Of a stretch of 64,000 bases of DNA, positions 36,183-44,684 are shown piece after piece. The stretch is from positions 1,488,001 through 1,552,000 of the forward strand of contig NZ_AQFT02000001.1 of NCBI RefSeq assembly GCF_000364225.2, in the 5' to 3' direction. Below the pieces are notes generated by a model. That model made no database searches. It was not told the origin of the DNA and saw only the letters and a program-made list of their open reading frames with translations. This DNA comes from Eubacterium plexicaudatum ASF492 (GTDB taxonomy: Bacteria > Bacillota > Clostridia > Lachnospirales > Lachnospiraceae). Numbering within the stretch: the first letter of the stretch is position 1; each line of letters opens with the position of its first letter. The position numbers and the translations under genes are program-made.

Positions 36183-37418
36183 CTGGTCACGTTTTCTTGA
36201 TTTTATGGACTTTTGTGCGGCATATTATACGATTGGGCTTGTGCGGTGTGCAGTCTTTTCATTTATGTTGATTGGACTTGTGATGCTGTTTCGGAAGGTG
36301 TTTTTTCGGAACGGACTTTTTTAAGAGGTCTGTTATGGTTATCTTTTCTGCTGATTCCGTTTCTTGGAAAGTTGAAATTGTTTTATGAAAATAAGACCAT
36401 ATGCCAGGCCACATGGTGGATAACATATGGGACAATGCATTACCGGTGGGTTGATCGTATTTATATGGCGGGCATAGTTGCAGCTGTCGTCAGGATATTT
36501 TGGAAACGGCTGTGGCTTCGAAAACTGGTTGCCGGAATGGAGACAGTACTGGTTGATCGTATCCGGATCAGTGTCATGGATATGAATATCACGCCATTTA
36601 CGGTTGGCTTGTTAAAACCAAAAATTGTCATTCCAAGGGTGATATTGGAAAGTTACGACGAGGAAGAATTAATGGCTGTCATACGGCACGAACGGACACA
36701 CATCCGGTTAGGACATTTATGGATTGGTCTTGCGTGGGATATTTTGCGGTGTCTTTTATGGGTGAATCCATTACTGTCAGTTTTTCAGAAGCAGTTTCGT
36801 ACGGATATGGAAGATATTTGCGACAGGGTGTGCATACAAAGCAGCGGCAGGACAGCGCATGAGTATGGGCTTGTATTGCTGAAAACAATGAAATTGCTCT
36901 GTTTTGAATCGGAGCGTACACCGTCTGCCGTTACATTTGCAAGGGAAAGGGAATTTGCAGATATGAAACGGCGCATGAATGAAATAGCCGGTTTTCGCCC
37001 ATACCCAAAAAGGTTGTATGTGAGCCTGTCTGCGGTTGTATTTCTGATACTTGGGATACTGCTGTTTGTGATACATACCTGTTCGTATCCCCGGTACACG
37101 GAAAGCAGAGATATCATGATCGGACATTACGATGGGAAACCTGAGGTTGTTTCTTATGATACCGCGGAATTGAACCGGATGATTTCGTATGATGATAGAT
37201 ATGTCTATGTTGAGAGGGAAGCATTTGAGCATTTTTTAGAAGAAAATGATGTGGATGGTGAAATATGGATTGTTTTTGGCGGATTTTATAAACTTCCGGG
37301 TTTTGCCGGCGCAGCAGAAGCCTGTATTTACGAAAAAGGTTCTAAGGAAAGGATTGTGCGGATTCCTTATGACAGCATTATGGATGACTGGTATCTGGAA
37401 TGGATGAAATTGTTATAA
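36175..37418 (+). CDS. M56 family membrane metallopeptidase, BlaR1-like (one-base frame break)
   Basis: Starts at ATG 36175 within the repressor's last codons (MPDWSRFLDFMDFC). The frame breaks at T-run 36317-36322; one extra T gives RNGLFLRGLLWLSFLLIPF and a 414-residue protein. Four hydrophobic segments surround a cytoplasmic zinc-protease loop with the HExxH-type motif RHERTHIRLGH (about residue 170) and NPLLSVFQKQFRTDMEDICD. After the last span (SLSAVVFLILGILLFVIHTC) an extracellular tail of about 115 residues follows. It is too short for the penicillin-binding sensor of BlaR1, so the signal is something else. It likely cleaves the BlaI-type repressor. Confidence 0.85.
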
Positions 37419-37443
37419 TCATTAAGAATAAAGAAAAATTTGA

Positions 37444-37480
37444 CCCCCGAAGCCGAAAAGGAAGACGGCGACGGGGATTT
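37444..37480. terminator. Stem-loop between convergent M56 and XRE genes
   Basis: CCCCCG and GCCG pair with CGGC and CGGGG across an A-rich loop, followed by ATTTTGG. It is positioned to stop transcription of the M56 gene. Confidence 0.5.
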
Positions 37481-37500
37481 TGGTTTGTTAAGTCTATTCT

Positions 37501-37965
37501 TTATTTTTCAAACATGTTCCGGCATTTTTTCAGAAATATGAAAATCACAATAGCGGTAGCGATCAGAAATCCTGCAAAAAACACGGATGGATTTGATACC
37601 AGAGCCCAGAAATGAAAATGTCCGATGAAGTATAGGGCAAAAAATATCAGATATACTGCAAATGCATACAGGAAACATTCAAAAATCCGATACTGTTTTT
37701 GTTCGCGGATAAGCATCGTTTGTTGCTGTTTTTGCAGCAGTTCGGTTTTTAAGGACAGATCATCTATTTCCGATGACTTTAACAGATCATCTGTTGAAAC
37801 GTTAAAAATAGCACTTAGCGTTACAATCTTGTCCAATTCCGGTGTTGCCTGTCCGCTTTCCCATTTTGAAACGGACTGTCTGGAAATATTCAGTTGTTCG
37901 GCAAGCTGTTCTTGAGTAAGATGATTCGCTTTACGCAGTGTTAATAGTTTTTCTGCAAAATCCAT
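37501..37965 (-). CDS. XRE-family HTH regulator with C-terminal membrane segment
   Basis: A 154-residue protein. The HTH_3 domain (about 1-60) is seen as LTLRKANHLTQEQLAEQLNISRQSVSKWESG. A helical linker follows, then two hydrophobic spans (FLYAFAVYLIFFALYFIG at about 95-112 and FFAGFLIATAIVIFIFL at about 125-141). Membrane-anchored XRE regulators of this type are common in Firmicutes. An AGGAGG-like site is read on the minus strand before ATG 37965. It is convergent with the M56 gene. Target unknown. Confidence 0.88.
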   Translation of the reverse strand: MDFAEKLLTLRKANHLTQEQLAEQLNISRQSVSKWESGQATPELDKIVTLSAIFNVSTDDLLKSSEIDDLSLKTELLQKQQQTMLIREQKQYRIFECFLYAFAVYLIFFALYFIGHFHFWALVSNPSVFFAGFLIATAIVIFIFLKKCRNMFEK

Positions 37966-38117
37966 ATGTATGTTCCTCCTTGAATTTGATACCTAAATGA
38001 TAGCAAAATTGTCGGTTGCATACAATATCGTTGCCTGTACATCTGTGCAACCTCCGGTAGAATTACGTAAGCAATTTTCAGAATCATGTAAGTTTTTATG
38101 ATTTGAATGAATCTTAT

Positions 38118-38179
38118 GACTTTGCACCTGTCGGAATGGTTTTGCCGGTCGACAAAACCATTCCGACAGGCGCAAAGTC
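38118..38179. repeat. 27-base near-perfect inverted repeat (large hairpin)
   Basis: Arms 38118-38144 and 38153-38179 match at 26 of 27 positions around an 8-base loop (CCGGTCGA). Neither arm is followed by a clear T-run. The remainder of the gap 37966-38282 contains only the inverted 15-base repeat at 38242 and AT-rich sequence. A miniature palindromic element or a structured RNA is possible. Confidence 0.6.
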
Positions 38180-38241
38180 TGACTATGATTAGCTTAAGTA
38201 AATGCATTGGGTGTGAACCGTACACGAAAAGCGTTTTTCAA

Positions 38242-38256
38242 ACACGCTCTAAAGTA
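38242..38256. repeat. 15-base repeat, right copy (inverted relative to 35573-35587)
   Basis: ACACGCTCTAAAGTA is the exact complement of 35573-35587. It abuts the truncated end of the Rpn-like fragment, suggesting that an insertion or recombination at this repeat removed that gene's 5' part. Confidence 0.6.
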
Positions 38257-38282
38257 TGGATTCTTTCAACATTATGTGGTAA

Positions 38283-38699
38283 GATAAAGGTAAGAGAAAA
38301 AATCTGGTAGGGGACGTAACGGAAAAGAAAGAATATTACGATTTAATTTCGGTAGTGATGGTCTGCCTTGGGAGCTATGGAGATGAAAAGTATACGGGCG
38401 TATTAAAACTGCTGTCGGTATTGCTTTCCTCCGAAAAGGAACCGTATGAGAAGAAGCAGATATTACAGGAAGATTTTCATATAAAAATGACAAAGGAGCT
38501 GGAAAGTGAGGTGGCTATCATGTGTAATTTGAGTAAAGGGATAGAGGAAAAGGGGATCCGGCAAGGAAAAAAGGAAGGGATTTTAACGTCTATACGGAGT
38601 TTGATGGAAAGCATGGGCTGGAGCGCGGAACAGGCAATGACAGCGCTGAAAATTCCGGAGCCGGAGCAGATGCAGTATGTGAACGGATTGAAAAAATAA
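38283..38699 (+). pseudogene. Rpn/transposase-like PD-(D/E)XK protein, C-terminal fragment
   Basis: The open frame begins after TAA at 38280-38282, with a first ATG at 38355. It reads VTEKKEYYDLISVVMVCLGS, SEKEPYEKKQILQEDFHIKM and then the characteristic tail KGIEEKGIRQGKKEG, with an Arg/Gly/Lys-rich helix and LMESMGWSAEQAMTALKIPEPE. That tail is common at the end of Rpn-family recombination-promoting nuclease/putative transposase proteins of Lachnospiraceae. The N-terminal nuclease domain is missing, cut off next to the 15-base repeat. The fragment is probably non-functional. Confidence 0.65.
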
Positions 38700-38878
38700 G
38701 GATTCACTTTACACCGAAGTCTCAATTTAGTATAATATATAAAAAAGCACTGCCGCAATTCGAAGGCGGTTTTATCGTTACTGTCTTATTCAAGCCTGAA
38801 CCACGCTGTAAGGCCGCATACCAGTAACGCTTCATCCGGTCATGATTTGAGACAGCGTTCCGAAAGGGGAGAATTACT

Positions 38879-39703
38879 ATGAGTACATTTGTTATAGCAG
38901 AAATAGGTATTAACCACAATGGAGAACTGGAACTTGCAAAAAAACTGATCGACACAGCAGTCATAGCCGGGTGCGATGCGGTAAAGTTTCGCAAACGGAC
39001 GATAGAAGAATCCTATACGGATGAATATCTGGATGAAGAGGAGGATTCTCCTTGGGGAAACACAAGACGTGACAAACTTTTAAAACTGGAGTTTGAAAAA
39101 GAGCAGTTTGATGAGATAGATGCTTACTGTCGGAAAAAATCTATTGCGTGGTATGCATCGTCTTATGATATTCCGTCGCAGCTTTTTCTGCGTCAGTATG
39201 ACCATAAATACAATAAAATAGCATCCGCTATGCTGACAAATGATCCGCTGCTGGAAACAGTGGCACAGGAGGGACGCTATACGTTTATAGCGACAGGCAT
39301 GAGCACATTTGAAGAGATTGACCATGCCGTTGACATTTTCAGAAAACATGACTGTCCGTTTGAACTGATGCACTGTATCAGTACCTATCCGATGATAAGT
39401 CTGGATGCAAATTTAAAAATGATCTACACACTGAAAGACCGGTATCACTGTAAAGTCGGCTACAGCGGACATGAAATCGGCACACTGGTCAGCACGTGTG
39501 CGGTTGCTATGGGAGCGACTTCCGTAGAACGTCATATAACACTGAACAAAACACTGTATGGAGATGAACAGAAAGCATCGGTAGATCCGGTAGAGCTTTG
39601 GAAACTGGTGAAAGACATTCGCGAGACAGAGCAGATTATGGGAACCGGAGAAAAAATATTTTCGGAATCGGAACTTGATTTAAGAAAAAAATGCAGAGGC
39701 TGA
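38879..39703 (+). CDS. NeuB-family sialic acid synthase-like protein, short form
   Basis: A 274-residue TIM-barrel protein related to N-acetylneuraminate synthases: FVIAEIGINHNGELELAKKLIDTA (about residues 4-27), CDAVKFRKRTIEESYT, then LMHCISTYPM and VGYSGHEIGTLVS (about 180-205), with the family's metal/PEP-site residues. It ends after the barrel, without the C-terminal SAF (antifreeze-like) domain of classical NeuB (about 340 residues). No other sialic acid genes flank it. A terminator directly after the stop argues that the short length is real. The substrate is uncertain: an acyl-sugar plus PEP condensation is the family reaction. Confidence 0.78.
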   Translation: MSTFVIAEIGINHNGELELAKKLIDTAVIAGCDAVKFRKRTIEESYTDEYLDEEEDSPWGNTRRDKLLKLEFEKEQFDEIDAYCRKKSIAWYASSYDIPSQLFLRQYDHKYNKIASAMLTNDPLLETVAQEGRYTFIATGMSTFEEIDHAVDIFRKHDCPFELMHCISTYPMISLDANLKMIYTLKDRYHCKVGYSGHEIGTLVSTCAVAMGATSVERHITLNKTLYGDEQKASVDPVELWKLVKDIRETEQIMGTGEKIFSESELDLRKKCRG

Positions 39704-39715
39704 CAGAAACACGGG

Positions 39716-39749
39716 CAAAGCCGTACAGAATACTGTATGGCTTTGTTTT
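39716..39749 (+). terminator. Terminator after the NeuB-like gene
   Basis: CAAAGCCGTACAG (39716-39728) pairs with CTGTATGGCTTTG (39733-39745, one G-T wobble), loop AATA, then TTTT. Confidence 0.8.
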
Positions 39750-39785
39750 ATATGAAAACGAATGGTGTGAAAGGAGAAGACCAGA

Positions 39786-40274
39786 GTGGCAAGACGCGAC
39801 AAAATTAACTATTATCTGGATCTTGCAGACGTTGTATCCAAGCGGTGTACATGCCTGCGCAGACACTTTGGAGCTGTGATTGTAAAAAATGACGAAGTGA
39901 TTGCAACCGGTTATGCAGGGGCGCCAAGAGGCAGAAAAAACTGTACGGATCTAGGTTACTGTATACGCAAGAAGTTAAATATTCCTAGAGGCGAGCGGTA
40001 TGAGCTGTGCCGCAGCGTTCATGCGGAGGCAAATGCGATTATCAGTGCGGAACGTGAGAAAATGATCGGTGCAACGATGTATATATCCGGGCGTGAGGCA
40101 GACAGCGGAGCGTATATTAAAAATTCAAATAGCTGTTCCATGTGCAAGCGGCTTATTATTAACGCCGGTATTCAAAACGTGCTTATTCGCGATACGGACG
40201 AAACGTATCGGGAGATTGATGTAAATGACTGGATCAGAGAAGATGAATCCTTAGACGGAAATTTTGGATATTGA
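39786..40274 (+). CDS. dCMP deaminase family protein
   Basis: A 162-residue zinc cytidine/deoxycytidylate deaminase. The zinc-site motifs are CRSVHAEANAI (His and catalytic Glu, about residues 78-88) and NSCSMCKRLIINAGI (two Cys ligands, about 117-131). The N-terminal part carries SKRCTCLRRHFGAVIVKND and ATGYAGAPRG, typical of the dCMP/ComEB group. It would convert dCMP to dUMP for thymidylate synthesis; a regulatory variant cannot be excluded. The likely start is ATG 39786. Confidence 0.88.
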   Translation: MARRDKINYYLDLADVVSKRCTCLRRHFGAVIVKNDEVIATGYAGAPRGRKNCTDLGYCIRKKLNIPRGERYELCRSVHAEANAIISAEREKMIGATMYISGREADSGAYIKNSNSCSMCKRLIINAGIQNVLIRDTDETYREIDVNDWIREDESLDGNFGY

Positions 40275-40341
40275 CACATACCGGCTGCATATACGGCATA
40301 CAATAATATCAATATTATGACTGGATATTGCCGGAGCTGTT

Positions 40342-40629
40342 ATGAAAAAACGAGGGATTTTCTCCAGCGAACTGAAAGAAAATGTGGTAAAAGCATTTGA
40401 ACTTCCGCCGGATTTGGCATATGGAAGCGTACTTTTGTCGATTACAGGACAAAATGAGCTGCTGATCGAAAATTACCGCGGAATTTTGGAATATAAAGAC
40501 GAGCATATCCGTATTCAGGCAAAAGACTGTCGGATTCTTGTGGTTGGAAAACGGCTTCAGATCGAATATTACACCAACGAAGAAATGAAGATCAAAGGTT
40601 TGATCGAACAGATTATTTATGAAAACTGA
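40342..40629 (+). CDS. yqfC: Sporulation protein YqfC
   Basis: A 95-residue YqfC/YabP-like protein: FSSELKENVVKAFELPPDLAYGSVLLSITGQNELLIENYRGI is the family core, with a following beta strand LVVGKRLQIEYYTNEEMKIKG. It lies 8 bases before yqfD, as in Bacillus and Clostridia, where the pair is expressed in the sporulating mother cell. Its presence is good evidence for a spore-forming lineage. Confidence 0.92.
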   Translation: MKKRGIFSSELKENVVKAFELPPDLAYGSVLLSITGQNELLIENYRGILEYKDEHIRIQAKDCRILVVGKRLQIEYYTNEEMKIKGLIEQIIYEN

Positions 40630-40637
40630 GGTGTATT

Positions 40638-41883
40638 ATGCTGTTGCGTCTGATTAAATATTTTCGTGGCTATGTAGAGGTTGCGTTGCAGGGATACGCA
40701 CCGGAACGCTTTTTCAATCTTTGCAGCAACCATAACATCCTGATCTGGGATCTGCGCCAGGAAGGAGACGTTTATTACTTTCATATATCCGTAGACGGCT
40801 TTCGCAGTTTAAAACCACTGCTGAAAAAATCCGGTACACATGTGAAAATCAGCAGAAAAAATGGCATACCGTTTTTTTTCTTTCGCTATCGAAAGCGGAA
40901 GATTTTATTTCTCAGCGTGTTTATCTGCATGATGATTTTGTATACGCTGTCCAGGTTTATATGGAAAATCCGGATCAACGGAAACGACAGTGTTACGGAT
41001 GACAGCTTGTTGCAGTTTCTGGAAGAAAAGCAAAGTTCTTATGGAACGCCTGTTTCGGACATAGACTGTACAAAATTAGAAGAAGAAATACGCAGCCGTT
41101 TTAAAAGCATTATCTGGACTTCCGTAAAAAGAGAAGGAACTACGCTTACGATTGATGTACAGGAAAATCTGGTCGTCGTATCGCAGTCATCGAACACAAA
41201 ACTTCCGGAAGACTTTCAGGAGCAAAAACAGGTTGGCTATGATCTGACCGCGCTCCATGACGGAACGATCGAAAGCATCTATGTACGAAAAGGGACGCCG
41301 CTTGTCCGACAGGGAGACACGGTAAAAAAGGAGATGTACTTGTCTCCGGCGCTCTGCCGATTTATGACGACAGCGGAACGCTGATTGATTATCAGTACCG
41401 TACGGCGGATGCGGACATTCAGCTGAGAACAGACTATGCATATCGTGACCGTTTTTCTGCAAAGCATACGTGGAAGAAATACAGCGGACGTTCTCAAAAT
41501 CGTTATGGGCTGAGTTTTTCGGATACGTATTTTCAGCTTCCATGGAAAAAGACCGGTTATGAGCAGTATACGGTTATGGATACAAGAACACAGGTTCGTT
41601 TGTGCGATTCTTTTTATCTTCCGATTTATTTGGTGCGGCGTACGTATGAAGAATATGAAGAAGTGGAATCTGTCTATACGAAAAAAGAGGCAAAACAGCA
41701 GGCCGCGCAGCATTTAACGGAATTTTTAGAAAAATTGACGCAAAAAGGTGTTCTCATTTTGGAAAAACATGTTATGATAAGAACGGAAAAAAATAAATAT
41801 ACCGTATCCGGAACGATAACCGTACTCGAAAATACGTTCCAGTATGTAAAAAATGCGGAAAAAGTAACCGATACGGGAGATGA
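40638..41883 (+). CDS. yqfD: Sporulation protein YqfD (frame breaks)
   Basis: A membrane protein of the stage IV YqfD family. The N-terminal cytoplasmic part (about 1-90) includes LLRLIKYFRGYVEVALQGYAPERF. A transmembrane segment follows (ILFLSVFICMMILYTLSRFIW). The external part contains RINGNDSVTDDSLLQFLEE, VDVQENLVV-like and GTIESIYVRKGTPLVRQGDTV. The frame breaks at A-run 41324-41329; one extra A gives DTVKKGDVLVSGALPIYDDSG and continuity to the C-terminal half. A further missing A near 41859-41863 would restore the stop TGA 41881-41883; as it stands the frame runs into phoH. Repaired length is about 415 residues, close to the Bacillus protein. Confidence 0.88.
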
Positions 41884-41896
41884 AGGGAATGTAAAA

Positions 41897-42926
41897 ATGA
41901 GTCTGAATGAGATATGCATGGAACTGCCGTCAGATCATATGGGAAATATATTCGGACAGTTTGACGCTTATTTAAAGATCATCGAAAGAAGTCTGCAGGT
42001 ATCGGTCATCTGCAGAGATGAGCAGGTCAGGATTTTAGGAGATCCACCACATATTTCATCCGCAAAGCAGGTTATTTCACAGCTTTTGGAACTATCTGTG
42101 CGTGGCAGCATGATTACCGAACAGAACGTGGATTATGCCATTGCACTTGTAAAAGAACATGAAACCGCTACACTGGCAGAGATTGATGATTCCTGTGTCG
42201 GCTATACGGTAAACGGCAAGCCGATCCGGCCAAAAACACTCGGGCAGAAAAACTATGTGGACCTGATCAAAGGCCGTATGATCGTATTCGGCACGGGACC
42301 TGCCGGTACCGGAAAGACTTATCTTGCCATGGCCATGGCGGTGGCATCTTTCAAAAAGAAGAAACCGGGCGGATTATATTAACAAGGCCGGCCATAGAAG
42401 CAGGAGAAAAACTGGGGTTTTTGCCGGGTGACCTGCAAAGCAAAGTAGATCCGTATCTGCGTCCGCTGTATGATGCGCTGCATCAGATTATGGGTGCCGA
42501 TGCATTTTTAAAAATATGGAAAAAGGATTGATCGAGGTGGCGCCGCTTGCCTATATGCGTGGACGTACATTGGACAATTCTTTTATTATTCTGGACGAAG
42601 CACAAAATACCACGCCGGCTCAGATGAAAATGTTTTTAACACGTATCGGATTCGGTTCCAAAGTTGTTGTAACAGGCGATGCGACACAAAAAGATCTTCC
42701 TGCGGATACCAAATCCGGTCTGGATGTTGCGCTTGAAGTATTAAAGCATGTGGAAGATATCGGCATATGTGAGCTGTCAAGCAAAGATGTTGTGCGGCAT
42801 CCGCTCGTACAAAAGATTGTTAATGCATATGAGCAATATGAAAAAAAACAGTCGGATTCCGTATCGCGCGCAAAGCGTTCGAATGAACTGAAACGGAAAA
42901 AACAGGTGGCAAAATGGAAGGCATGA
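41897..42926 (+). CDS. phoH: PhoH-family ATPase (two one-base frame breaks)
   Basis: A 343-residue PhoH P-loop protein after repair. It starts at ATG 41897 behind AAGGGA. The N-terminal KH-like part contains [20 protein letters not shown]. Walker A is [19 protein letters not shown] (about residues 132-150), and Walker B is [29 protein letters not shown]. Breaks lie at A-runs 42353-42357 and 42510-42514, each repaired by one A, giving [20 protein letters not shown] and [19 protein letters not shown]. The gene sits in the conserved order yqfC-yqfD-phoH-(pgpH)-ybeY. PhoH proteins bind ATP and are linked to RNA metabolism. Two breaks in one conserved gene point to sequence errors. Confidence 0.92.
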
Positions 42927-44104
42927 CAGAAGAAAGATTTATTGCGAGGCGGGTATTAAAACTCGTATATATCGGTATTGTGACTCTGCTTGGAGGAATT
43001 CTGTTCGGAGTCGTTCATGGAATGGCGCTGGGCGATACACTTGTTATTTTATTTGCGGACATGCTCTTTGCGGTATCATTTGCGTTTTATCTGGAAAGCG
43101 GCAGATTACACCGCGGGCGCCGTCCGGATTCTTCGGAAGACTATCAGCGGCTTTGCGTTTATTATACGGCAGGCATCGTAGTCATGATTATCGCTTCGTT
43201 TTGTCCGGCATATACGGCGCCGGTGTTTGCGGTTGCGTTTCTGCTGGCTGCCGGTCTGAACCGGGAACAGGCATTTGCGGTAGCATTGTTTTTCGATATT
43301 CATCTGGCGCTGAATGGCTCGGTCTCCAATTATGTGATGACCTGTTATTTAATACTGATGCTGTTTGGAATTATGCTGACCGGCATGTACGAACAAAAAC
43401 AATATCGTATTTATGCGGAAATGACGGCAGTTGCACTGAACGTGGCAGTTCCCGTATTATTTTATTATCTGGACCAGGGAGTGCCGACACTAAGGCTTTT
43501 TTTATCGGTACTGCCAGGCAGTGTGTTAACTGTCGCAGGCATGCATTTTTTATACGACGGACTGCATTTTCGGCTGGAACATTTTGGAGAAATCAGCCTG
43601 GATACGATTGTAGATCCGAATTTTCACCTTGTACGGGAAATTAAACGCTATTCCCAGGGAGATTATAATCATGCCATTCGTGTATCGCGCATTGCGGCAC
43701 ATTGCGCAACAAAGATCAAAGTCAATGCAAAACTGGCTGCAGTCAGCGGCTTTTATTACCGGCTTGGAAAGTTTGGAGGAGAACCGTTCGTGCAAAGCGG
43801 TGTTATGATTGCACAGGACAATTGTTTTCCCAATGCCGTAATTCAAATACTCAGTGAGTTTGGCGGGCAGGAAAATCCGATATCTACGATTGAATCGGCG
43901 GTCGTACATATCACAGATACGCTCGTGACAAAGTTTGAATTATTGGATCATACAACGCTTTCCAGTTCCTGGAACCGGGATATGGTTATTTACCAGACAT
44001 TAAATGACGAATCATCTTCAGGTATTTATGACCACAGTGGGCTGACGATGAACCAGTTTTTAAAAATCCGGGAATTTTTGGCGAAAGAAGAAGAGCTTTT
44101 ATAA
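42914..44104 (+). CDS. Degenerate PgpH-like membrane HD protein
   Basis: A 396-residue protein in the slot between phoH and ybeY where Firmicutes carry pgpH (c-di-AMP phosphodiesterase, about 700 residues). The N-terminal half has six or seven hydrophobic segments. The C-terminal half resembles the HD domain: [35 protein letters not shown], then [12 protein letters not shown] where PgpH has a YHDIGK motif. The first His is kept but the HD pair is replaced by Tyr-Arg, and the large extracellular domain is absent, so catalysis is unlikely. It overlaps the phoH end by 13 bases. It may have become a structural or signalling pseudoenzyme. Confidence 0.75.
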   Translation: MEGMTEERFIARRVLKLVYIGIVTLLGGILFGVVHGMALGDTLVILFADMLFAVSFAFYLESGRLHRGRRPDSSEDYQRLCVYYTAGIVVMIIASFCPAYTAPVFAVAFLLAAGLNREQAFAVALFFDIHLALNGSVSNYVMTCYLILMLFGIMLTGMYEQKQYRIYAEMTAVALNVAVPVLFYYLDQGVPTLRLFLSVLPGSVLTVAGMHFLYDGLHFRLEHFGEISLDTIVDPNFHLVREIKRYSQGDYNHAIRVSRIAAHCATKIKVNAKLAAVSGFYYRLGKFGGEPFVQSGVMIAQDNCFPNAVIQILSEFGGQENPISTIESAVVHITDTLVTKFELLDHTTLSSSWNRDMVIYQTLNDESSSGIYDHSGLTMNQFLKIREFLAKEEELL

Positions 44105-44137
44105 CGTAAACTTTATTATATTAAGGAGGGCCACGCA

Positions 44138-44632
44138 ATGACGATCAGTGTCGAAGAAGAAATAAGCGCCGATCTTTCGTTTGACTATGAAAAAACAGCA
44201 GGAGATGTTATCCGCTATACGATCGCACATGAGAAATTTCCATTTGAAGCAGAAGTCAATCTGCTTCTGACCGATGATGAAGGCATTCAAATGATGAATA
44301 AAGAGTTCCGGGACATAGACAGTCCGACCGATGTGCTGTCCTTTCCCATGATTCGGTATGAATCGGCCGGTGATTTTTCCAATCTGGAAGCAGATGCCGA
44401 TAATTTTAATCCGGATACCGGAGAGGTTGTATTGGGTGATATTATTTTGAATACGGAACGGGTAACGCAGCAGGCAGAAAGTTTTGGACACAGCCAGCTG
44501 CGGGAATTTGCATTTTTGATTGTACATAGTATGCTGCATCTGTTTGGCTATGATCATATGACCGACGAAGAAGCGGCCGTTATGGAGCAGGTGCAGAGAG
44601 AGATCCTGGAAGAGATGCATATTTTAAGGTAA
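44138..44632 (+). CDS. ybeY: Endoribonuclease YbeY (rRNA maturation)
   Basis: A 164-residue metalloprotein acting in 16S rRNA 3'-end maturation and ribosome quality control. The zinc-binding motif HSMLHLFGYDH (three His, about residues 126-136) is intact. The conserved DSPTDVLSFPM and GEVVLGDIILN segments are present. It follows the PgpH-like gene by 33 bases with AAGGAGG. Confidence 0.95.
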   Translation: MTISVEEEISADLSFDYEKTAGDVIRYTIAHEKFPFEAEVNLLLTDDEGIQMMNKEFRDIDSPTDVLSFPMIRYESAGDFSNLEADADNFNPDTGEVVLGDIILNTERVTQQAESFGHSQLREFAFLIVHSMLHLFGYDHMTDEEAAVMEQVQREILEEMHILR

Positions 44633-44684
44633 TCCTATGCAAAATAACAGAAGACAGAAAGGTAGAAAGTAAAAAGGTACGAAC

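Noticed and set aside
36213..36320. Start of the M56 peptidase at 36213
   Set aside because: The upstream frame from ATG 36175 encodes a proper N-terminal membrane segment and overlaps the BlaI stop as in related operons; one T in the run 36317-36322 joins the two parts.
39691..39879. Small frame continuing NeuB after adding one A at the A-run before its stop
   Set aside because: The continuation does not resemble a SAF domain and runs through a clear terminator into the dCMP deaminase gene.
40638..42382. A genuine YqfD-PhoH fusion protein
   Set aside because: The two are separate adjacent genes in other Firmicutes. A single missing A hides the yqfD stop right before phoH's ribosome site, and phoH has two more breaks of the same kind.
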